Positions 16,524 through 24,809 of a stretch of DNA of 29,608 bases are shown here, one piece after another. Source of the DNA: Zygnema circumcarinatum (lineage: Eukaryota > Streptophyta > Zygnematophyceae > Zygnematales > Zygnemataceae); assembly GCA_037447605.1 (NCBI GenBank), contig CM074823.1, forward strand, positions 566,287 to 595,894, written 5' to 3'. Made by a program: the position numbers and the translations under genes. Each line of letters starts with the position of its first letter. Positions within the stretch are counted from its first letter, which is position 1. The notes under the pieces were generated by a model. That model searched no databases, was not told where the DNA came from, and was given only the letters and a program-made list of their open reading frames with translations.

Positions 16524-16690
16524 GGTTTATGGCTTTCTTATGGGAGCGTTGTGACGAGGCCGTATGGAGCTCGAAATCAAGAACGAGAGATCCTCCGTGG
16601 TGCCTACATGGCGTCCACGTGGCGTCCACGTGGCGCCTACGTGGCGGTGGCTCCCAGTTTACAACGGATAGACCTCAAACCCACCCCTGA
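16524..16690 (-). promoter_or_regulatory. 5' flank of the amidohydrolase gene with ACGTGGC repeats
   Basis: Between 16600 and 16650 GGCGTCCACGTGGCGTCCAC and GGCGCCTACGTGGCGG give four spaced (A/T)CGTGGC/ACATGGC motifs just upstream of the ATG at 16523. Motif class as in the serine acetyltransferase flank. Function is inferred. Confidence 0.4.
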
Positions 16691-16696
16691 AAAGGG

Positions 16697-16796
16697 AGTC
16701 CGTACTGAAAAGTGTGAGTGGTGACGTATATGACGTCATTTCGGTTCGGTTTTAGGGCACGTCACGTCACGGGACCGGAGCAAGGGGGGGGGGGGA
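16697..16796. repeat. Dispersed roughly 100-bp element, copy 1
   Basis: Begins AGTCCGTACTGAAAAGTGTG, contains TGACGTCATTTCGGTTCGG and CACGTCACGTCACGGGACCG. A close copy lies at 24034-24130 in the same + orientation. Here it is upstream of the minus-strand amidohydrolase gene. A CATGGCATGG cluster follows at 16858-16915. Confidence 0.75.
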
Positions 16797-17788
16797 AGGG
16801 CCGAAAACCCTAAACACCCTAAACCCTCGCGTCCACCTCTCTACTGCCGAAAAACCTCGTGGCATGGCATGGAATGGCATGGCAGCATGGCATGGCATGA
16901 CTTGGCATGACTCAAGGCGTAGAACCTTGCTCATATGTCGCAGTAACTGGAACTTCAACTGCAACTGTAACTATCTTTGACTTTTTCTCAAGGAACTGCG
17001 CATGGAACATGACTGTCGATGCATGACTGGGACCCACTCGTTTTGATCTTTCAACGAAACCCTCGTCTGAACCTGTGCCCTCCTTTGGCCTTTTGGCTTT
17101 CTCGATAGCGCGATGCGTTTGTGTTTGCAATGATGGTGTTGTTCATTCTGTTTGTTGAACAAAAGAATCATCCTTGATTGGGTTCCACCATGCATTGCAT
17201 CAAGATGTATGCATGCCTGTATTTGAGGAAATCTGACCAAAACAAGTTTACCGAGCTCACGCGTTGTCTGAGCAATACTTCATTCTTACAAAAACTTCAC
17301 AAAAGTACAATTCCCACCAGTTGTTTCAGACTATCATTGCTTGTTCAGCACACGACTACTCTCCTAACAGTGAACTGACACTACTGAGCACAGCTAAAGC
17401 AACAAAAGTTGTGCTTAGTAGTAATGTCAATTGACAATGTGCAGCCGGTTGGCAGTCAAAAAGGTTCGCCGCCACAATAATTGGAGCCAAGCAGAATGTG
17501 ATTGGTTGGTCAACATGACTTAACCATCTGCGATAAAGAAGCTGACTAGTTTCATACGATGTGGCAAATGCACAGTCAGACTTTCATCTCAACTAAGGTT
17601 CGCTTGCACCACTACTCTTGCTTGCAAAGTAGTCGACTAAGAACCCTCCCATCATAATGGAGAAAAAAGAAAAAGTAACAGGCATCTTACAACCACATCA
17701 CAGTAAGCTTGAAAGTAACCACCAAAAGCATTAGAAATTAAGTGAAAAACAGACGATCCCAGGGGTGACTTAACAAAGAAAGGGGCAT
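16797..17788. other. Spacer between amidohydrolase and PPR gene A
   Basis: Contains a short AACCCTAAA stretch (16804-16830), a CATGGCATGG repeat (16858-16915) and otherwise unique sequence. No RNA gene or coding frame of recognisable family is seen. The part next to 17788 is the likely 3' UTR of PPR gene A. Confidence 0.5.
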
Positions 17789-20148
17789 CTATTCCAATCC
17801 ATATTCTGCGAACTTTTCTCTCAATGTTCGGCTGCCCTTCATGGTCGCTTCAAGATCCCCTCTCAACACTTCAAGCTCACCAACATTCGTAGGCTTCACT
17901 TGAAAGGGCAGCCCTACCTCTGCAAGGTCACCCAAAATAGCATCCCTCAAACTTGGTATTCTTGACCCTGTGATTATTCGAAAAACAGGCCCCATAGTAC
18001 AACCTCTCTGAAGCTTTATGTCAATCATCTTCAGCCAACGCAGCAAGACCATCCTTGCTACTGGCACAGGGAAGGAGCGGATATGGAGATCGTAAGAAGA
18101 CTTGGATATGCAGCAATAGTGTAAAAGCAACCCCCTCTCCTCTGCCAGAATAAAGAGTCCCATAGCGACGCTCTTCTGACCTAAGTTCAGAAGGGTATGG
18201 TAAATATAGAGGAACATCTTCTCTATATGGTCATTGTCTATGACACTCGCTTTATCCTTCAACAGGTTGGCGACCCATTGGTGCAGAGCATACTGAAAAG
18301 GGGTCGCCTTCCATGTTCTTAGGTCAAGCAGTTTCCTAAGATTCTGGCCCATTTCACTGTTCACAACAGTCAAGATTTTCAGACATTCCTGTACTTCCTC
18401 TGAATCTGCAGGTCCATCCAACCCTGCTATATGCGCAAGAAGCATGTTCAGACACCTGTGATCAGGATAGATCCTTTTCCTCCGAAACTTATCCATCAGT
18501 TCCATGCAGTCAGTCCATCTATTAGAACGGAGAAACTGCTTCATGGAACTTGCCAGTACGCCATTCATCCAAGGGGGGATAAACTCAGTCTCGAGAATCT
18601 CGGCGACCGCTTTATCCAATTTCTCCGTATTACCAGTTTTACCATAGAAGGGTAATCTCACAAAAGCAGCGTGCTCTATCCATGAAATCCCCTCCTCTTC
18701 CATTCGCTTAAAGACCCTCTCAAAGTTATCCGAATCACTGACGTGTGTATAGGCTTTAGCCATCTGAACAAAAATGCTACCAATCGGAGTGATACCTGCC
18801 GCTTTCATTTCTTCAAAAGCATTCTCCATCTTTGTAAGCTCTCCCATATTTCCCAGTCTCCCTATCAAGATATTGTAGGTCAGTTCGTTTGGAAACAGTC
18901 CAAGCTCTTTCATCCTACTCAATACCTCAAACATCTCCTTGGCCCGGCCCACATTTCCGTACCCTTTTATAAGACCATGCCATATGGAGTGGTCTGCCTT
19001 TTCGGCAGAGGGGAGTTTATTAACGTAGTTTTCTGCATCTTGGATCCGACCTTTCAGAAACAACACCTTCAATAAGGAGTAATGGTGATGCTTGTTTAAT
19101 TGAATACCATCCCTTTTCATATAAGATAGGATGGAATGCACACGACGGGTTTGATTTGCGTCTGCAAGAATTTTCAGTATCAGGCCGTAGTCTTTCGCAT
19201 CCGGCTTGAACCGGTGCCTTTCGTTCAGTGCAATCCAATTGAAAACCTGGATGGCAGATAGCGAATTCAGTTCAAAAATAAGCTGAGTGAACAGAATAAC
19301 ATTAGCATAAGCCTTCTTATATGTAGGCTGCTCCATTTTTTTTATTTACATTGTATGTGAGGACGAAGGGAGGAAAGGGGGAAAGGATGGGAAAGAGGCC
19401 AGACGAGCGAAGCAGGAATGGAAACGGAGACGAAGGTAAAAATGAAGGCCAGGAAGAGTATGTGCAGAGAGAGGGAGGGGGAGAGGGGAGGAGCAGGGGG
19501 GCAAGGAGAGGGAGAGGGAGAGGGAGGGGAAGGAAGAAACTTTACATGCTAAGGGAAGGATAGGAAGAGCATTTGATGCTCGCTTACCCACAGTGCAAGG
19601 CGCCATGCATTCAATCCTGAAGCTCTCACCATTGCTGCCCGCAAATGCTGCTGGTTTATGTGATGTTTCATTTCATTCAGCACTTTCTCACACTCATTCC
19701 TGGATGTCGATCCAAGGATGCCCTTCCAAAGCCGGCCTGCCACATCATTCGATATGATCTTCGCGTCTGTCGCCAAACGCCTGACTTGCATGCTGTGGCT
19801 GCGAGATTGCTGCAAGGAGCTACGATGTGTGATGCTACAGAAGCCTGAAACTCCATTTGCATGCTGATGTGATGAAAGTGACTCCAGGGGTAATGGCCAA
19901 ACTGAACTGAAACTTTTATTAGCCCACACAACTGACGGTTCCTTGACCCCCAGCCATGGCGACCAGCCTCCAGAAAGCTGCGGTTGAAGCTCCACGCTGA
20001 TTCGTCGGAAAACAGAGAGGAGTCCTCCATAGCCATGGCGCCTGCCATTGCATGCAAATTCCACAATAACCTTTTTACTCGCAGGCACGAGGACATGGAA
20101 ACGAAAGTACAACTGTAAGGAACCGCCGGTCAAGAAGCCTTTAGACAT
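17789..20148 (-). CDS. Pentatricopeptide-repeat protein with C-terminal SMR-like domain (gene A)
   Basis: Likely an organelle RNA-binding protein of the P class. Exon 1 20148-19588 and exon 2 19246-17789, joined in phase 0 across TGG|GTAAGC and CCATCCAG|GTTTTC; about 672 aa. About five degenerate PPR motifs lie at residues 200-375 (for example HSIWHGLIKGYGNVGRAKEM and LTYNILIGRLGNMGELTKME). A helical region follows, then an SMR-like domain at about 572-655: YDLHIRSFPVPVARMVLLRW, RIITGSR, SLRDAILGDLAEVGLPF. The DLH motif of SMR domains is kept; the usual TGxG loop is TGSR. The start is uncertain: ATG 20148 gives a long N-terminal extension, while ATG 19791 (MQVRRLATDAK) also looks like a targeting start. 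The in-frame ATG at 19336 lies in the intron and is not the start. Paralogue of gene B, divergently transcribed. Confidence 0.85.
19440..19545. repeat. GA-rich tract in PPR gene A intron
   Basis: GAGAGGG/GGGAGA sequence within intron 19247-19587; a CT tract on the transcript strand. Confidence 0.8.
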
Positions 20149-21157
20149 CCTCAAACCACAAATTATCTGGACATATCCGCATGAATTCCTGCAACAGCAC
20201 CCTTCAACCCTGAGCTATCTGGACGTGCCAAGCCTCTTACATGCAAGCGGCAGGAATGTTGCGGAGTCGGCACACACCTTCGCCAGCTCATTGCGCTGGC
20301 CTTCAGTCAAAGTTCAGCAAGGAAGCGCTATCGGCGTGCAGGGACGCCATGGCTGTGCTTCAGCGCTTGGGCCAATCCAACTCGCATCAGCAGCCATGGC
20401 TTCGTCCTCCGCTGTATCGTTCTTCCCTGCGATATACCTTGATTCGAAATGTATCGCATATCGTGGGGGAGCCGCAGTGCCTTTCCTTCTGTGCATGACA
20501 TTAGGGAAACAGCTTATGTGTGCCTTTCAACATCTCCTCTCTTACGTGAGTCGAAGCCAATTTCGTGCAGGAAATGCTGAGGTGGGGCTGCAAAAAGGGC
20601 GGAGGTCGATTCAAGAAAGTTTGAACAGTTTCAGGTTATCGTGCTTCGTGAGCATAAGCTTTGAATTTCCGTTTGGTTTCAAGATGCGGGAGGTGAAGAG
20701 CGAGAGCAAAGCTGAATTTCCAAATTCTGTCTTTTCATCATGACTAGCTTATAGCTGCCTGATACGAAAACCTAAAAAGCTCAGTGCTGCTCGAAAGTTG
20801 TAGCTAAGCATTGCAAATCAGCTATTCGGAGGAAGGAAGTAGTCGACAGATTCGGGACTTCAACTGCATTGCATTACAAGCACCAGTCATAATCAATAAA
20901 AGAATCATTCTTAGTCCGCACCTACCTCAAAGACCAAACGAGCATTCACTTGATTTGATTCGTAGCCTATTATCTTCTTCCTTTGAGCAATTTCCTCCTT
21001 GATTCTGTAACGGCGTCCAGCGGGAGAAAGGCGGTCTGCCAAATAGGGCGACGACTGCTTGACTTGGAATGCAAAGCGGAGCAAAGGAGGTAGCTTGGCG
21101 ATGTTCTTGACCTTCCTATAACACTGGAAATCTAACAAACCCTAAGTATTGGCCTTG
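20149..21157. promoter_or_regulatory. Shared divergent 5' region of the two PPR genes
   Basis: About 1 kb between opposed start codons (20148 minus, 21158 plus), free of microsatellites, so it stands out from other spacers. It must hold both promoters and 5' UTRs. A plus-strand open frame from 20241 (MQAAGMLRSRHTPSPAHCAG) has targeting-peptide composition but no downstream domain. A minus-strand chain of possible exons (21123-20922, 20587-20546, 20488-20328) is noted elsewhere. Confidence 0.5.
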
Positions 21158-23186
21158 ATGCTGCGGTTCGACATGAACCGCTTGCGTTTTCTGCGTTCTG
21201 CTTTCCTGGGCCAACAACAGACAGTCACTCCGGCGTACCTGACACATTTTCAAGAATATCTGAGATTCAATATTCATTTTTCGAACAGGGGTAGAGTTGC
21301 TGATCCTGAAGTTCACTATAATGAAGAGGATAAAGTGAATGAAGGCTCGGAGCATTCCCTTTTTATCCAGCTCATGCGAAAGCAATCTATGGCGGGATGT
21401 GTTGCCACGCTTTCGGCGCTAAGTCCAACTTTGCAGAAAAGTGATCTAGAAGAAGCTCTTACGAAGCTTGGAAAAAGCAACTGGAGACATGCAGATTGGG
21501 TAGGCTCACAGCTCACCCCTCTTGCAGTCGATAAAAGATGCTTTAGCTCGTAATAGTGATGCTCGAATACGTCACTCTGGTCAACTTGGAGATGGCTTCT
21601 TCTTAATATAATAGAAAATGAAGCAGAAAAAAATACTTTTGAGTTTTTAAAGTTGTGCAACTGCTTCTTCTTATGCATAAAAAGGCACTCGTTATGAAGC
21701 ATTTTGGTGCAATGAACTTGTTGAGTTGCAGGTTTTCAAGTGGATGGAGACCTGCCGGAACCCTAGATTGAGAGCGTCAGGTAAAGATTTCAGCATCATT
21801 CTGGATATACTTGCCGATGCTGGTCAGCTCCAAAAAGTTCACGGCATATTCACCTTCATGAAGGCTAGGGGAATTCCTGTCACTGAATCTCATTATGCTC
21901 CCATCCTTAGAGCTATGTGTGATAGACAGCAATTTGCAAGAGCTGAAGCTCTCCTTGGTAAAGCTATCGACGAAGATGAGGCATCATCGATCGATGTTTG
22001 GCATGCTCTACTAAAAGGGTACGGAGATGCAGGCTGCATTCCGGATATGTTCAAATTACTGAAAAGAATGAAAGACAGGGAGATACGTCTACAGCCATCT
22101 ACCTACACTATTATGATTGGCTGTTTGGGAGAGGCAGGGGATTTGAAGAAGATGGAAAGGACGTTTTCTGAGATGCAAAAGGAGGGTATAGAGGCTGACA
22201 TCGCTGTCCTCCTTAGCATGGCAAAAGCATACAGGATTGCAGGAGAGTCTGAAAAATGGGAAAGTATGTTTCAAAGGATAGAGGAACTGGAGGATGTTCC
22301 CGATTTGGCGATGACTTGTATGGAAAAATTTAGTTTTTACGCTCAGCAGGGCCTCTTTCAGGAGCTTAGAAATATTATAGCTGAGTCCATTATGAGAGAT
22401 TCGCAGCGGAGAACGACAATACTGAATTCTGCTATTCAGCAGTACGTGGTGACGGAAAGGTTTTCCGAGTGTTTGGAGATCTGGGGAATGTTTGCAGCGA
22501 AAGGATATAAGGCAGATAAGAGTACACTTTTGATGCTTTTGAACGAACTTGCAAAGCAAGCAGGGCAATCAGCTAAGACTGAAGAGTGTTTAGAGCTTTT
22601 ACATGAGGTAGACAGTCACACAGGAAAAGTACTTAAACATCTGCTGTTGCAGGGAACAGGAACTGAAAAGATCCGGAAAACTGAGATCAAATCATGGCTA
22701 CTACATTTGAAATCTCAAGGAAGGGCTGTGGAAGACAATCAGCTTGCAGCAGGCATTACTTCAGAGGTTTTCAATGTTCTTTTGACTTCAGGAAAACATA
22801 AAACCGCACTCCTACTCTTTAAGGCAGTCCTTGCTTGTGGTATAGACTATGGTCATGACTTCTGTGGCCCAACTTGCTGGCAATTGAAGGTGAGGGAGTT
22901 TCCTTTACCGGTGGCTCAAATGCTGATAGTGAATTGGCTCTATGATGTTCGGAAAAAGTGGCCGGCCAAAAGTTCTCCGAAGGAGTGGCGAATAGAGACA
23001 GGGAACAAGAGGGAGGGGTTCAGGGAGGCCATAGTTGCAGAATTGAGAGAGCTCTATTTGCCGGTGAAGGTCGATTTGGAGAGTCCGGGCAGTTTAAGGG
23101 GAACAAGGGAGGAGTTACTTTTGGGGATGAAGGAGAATGAACATTTGCTGCAGGCATTTGCGTTGTACGGCCTCCCAGTGGAGTAA
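21158..23186 (+). CDS. Pentatricopeptide-repeat protein with degenerate SMR-like C-terminus (gene B)
   Basis: Exon 1 21158-21499 and exon 2 21732-23186 join in phase 0 (GATTGG|GTAGGC, TTGCAG|GTTTTC), giving 598 aa. The N-terminus MLRFDMNRLRFLRSAF is basic and hydrophobic, as in mitochondrial or plastid targeting peptides. P-type PPR motifs follow the intron (for example VWHALLKGYGDAGCIPDMFK and STYTIMIGCLGEAGDLKKME), about residues 128-300. The C-terminal part (about 497-580) aligns with the SMR-like domain of gene A but has WQLKVREFPL in place of DLH and ETGNKREG in place of the TGxG loop, so SMR activity is doubtful. Exon 2 is 484 codons against 485 in gene A, and the first 78 residues after the intron are about one-third identical by eye. 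Likely role: organelle RNA maturation; target unknown. Confidence 0.9.
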
Positions 23187-23590
23187 TCAAACGGAAGAAT
23201 TGGGCTCATAGTTTGTGCTTTGGGATCGAATTTTTAGGGTTGAGGGGGGTCCTTAATGTTCTGAGTTGAAAGGCATTATTATTATTCTCAATGAGAATGT
23301 TGGATTACACTTGATTGTGCTTTTTGTATTTTTTTTCTCTCTCTCTCTCCCACCTTCCCCACGCTTCCTCTCCCTCTCCCTCTCCCTCTCCCTCTCCCTC
23401 TCCCTCTCCCCCTCCCTCTCCCTCTCCCTCCTACCCCTCTCCGACTCCTGTCTTTCGGAGCAGGGGGGAAACCCCACTTCTTGTTGGTCTCTTCTCCCAT
23501 TTTTTCCGTCCCCTCCCTCAGCCTAAGGCCAATAGCTGTTCTTAATTTTGCATGGTATATGCGCATAAGCGCAATGGAGGCCTTCTACTA
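23187..23590. other. 3' flank of PPR gene B with CT microsatellite
   Basis: Includes (TCTCCC)n-type sequence at 23336-23435. No other gene is recognisable. Confidence 0.7.
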
Positions 23591-23596
23591 TGAGCC

Positions 23597-23990
23597 TACT
23601 CCGAATGGTTCGGAACCAGTGGATGCCAATGGTTGGCAACCATTCGAATGGTTCGGAACCAATGGATGCCAATGGTTGGCAACCATTCGAATGGTTCGGA
23701 ACCAGTGGATGCCAATGGTTGGCAACCATTCGAATGGTTCGGAACCAGTGGATGCCAATGGTTGGCAACCATTCGAATGGTTCGGAACCAATGGATGCCA
23801 ATGGTTGGCAACCATTCGAATGGTTCGGAACCAGTGGATGCCAATGGTTGGCAACCATTCGAATGGTTTGGAACCAGTAGATGCCAATGGTTGGCAACCG
23901 TTCGAATGGTTTGGAACCAGTGGATGCCAATGGTTGGCAACCATTCGAATGGTTCGAAACCAGTGGATGCCAATGGTTGGCAACCATGAG
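23597..23990. repeat. 43-bp tandem array with nested palindromes
   Basis: Nine units; GGTTCGGAACC (or a variant) starts at 23607, 23650, 23693, 23736, 23779, 23822, 23865, 23908 and 23951. Each unit carries the palindrome AATGGTTGGCAACCATT (8-bp arms), then ATTCGAAT and GGTTCGGAACC. Variation is limited to point changes (CAGTGG/CAATGG, TTCGG/TTTGG). All frames are open through most of it, which is an artefact of stop-free units. Confidence 0.93.
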
Positions 23991-24033
23991 CCAGCGGCAT
24001 GGCATGGCATGGCAGCGGCATAGCATGTGGCAG

Positions 24034-24130
24034 AGTCCGTACTGAAAAGTGTGAATGATGACGTGGCATGACGTCATTTCGGTTCGGTTTTACGATACGT
24101 CACGTCACGGGACCGGAGCCAGAGGGGGAG
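24034..24130. repeat. Dispersed roughly 100-bp element, copy 2
   Basis: Same element as 16697-16796, by eye nearly 90% identical, including AGTCCGTACTGAAAAGTGTG, TGACGTCATTTCGGTTCGG and CACGTCACGTCACGGGACCG. It lies about 200-300 bp upstream of the RRP41 start, in the sense direction of that gene, and is preceded by CATGGCATGG units (23996-24030). Confidence 0.75.
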
Positions 24131-24137
24131 GCCCGAA

Positions 24138-24146
24138 CCCTCCCTC

Positions 24147-24212
<66 letters not shown>

Positions 24213-24334
24213 CGTGTGACACGTGTCTTCCTTTCTGGACACCTTACTCTCCACGTGGCATTCTTAGGCTCGCCGACGGAGGAGGTTTGGCGCTCTGGGA
24301 GTGCCACGTTGAATCACACGTGTGACCGTACGGA
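24138..24334 (+). promoter_or_regulatory. Proximal 5' flank of RRP41
   Basis: A CT microsatellite (24148-24206) is followed by ACACGTGTC (24219), CCACGTGGC (24252), GCCACGTTG (24302) and CACACGTGTG (24315), then the ATG at 24335. These are G-box-like motifs. A CT-rich stretch close to the start resembles plant Y-patch promoters; this reading is inference. Confidence 0.4.
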
Positions 24335-24778
24335 ATGGAGTTTCTGAGCCCGGAGGGCCTCCGGTTGGACGGGCGGAGACCAAATGATGTGAGTTTTTTA
24401 TTTTTCATATTTAACTTTCACAGGGTTTTTTCTGCGATTTATTACCCCTTTTTTTTTGCTTTAAATGTTTCAAGTTTTAATCTGAATAGGAAAAATGAAA
24501 ATTTGCAACATTTTATCTTGCTGATAAGTAGCATACGGTGGCACGTGGCATACGGTGACACGTGGCAGATGAGGAGGATCAGCTGCGAGCTCGGAGTGAT
24601 ACGGGGCGCTGACGGGTGAGGCGGAGGGGTTTAGGGTTCAGGGGCTAGGGGCTAGGGGGCTAGGGTGTAGGGTGTGTGGTTTCGGGTTAGGATTTAGGAT
24701 GTAGGTTTAGGGTAGGGTTTAGGGGTAGGGTGTAGGATTTAAGGTTAGGGTGTAGGGTTTAGGGTTAGGGTTTAGCGT

Positions 24779-24809
<31 letters not shown>

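Noticed and set aside
19247-19336. Start codon at 19336 for PPR gene A
   Set aside because: It lies in the intron. Exon 1 ending TGG|GTAAGC at 19588 and the acceptor before GTTTTC at 19246 match the intron of gene B exactly.
20048-20743. Plus-strand open frame of over 200 codons overlapping PPR gene A exon 1
   Set aside because: No recognisable family, antisense to a supported exon, and composition is unremarkable.
23597-23990. CRISPR-like array
   Set aside because: Units are contiguous, without unique spacers, and the context is a plant-type nuclear genome.
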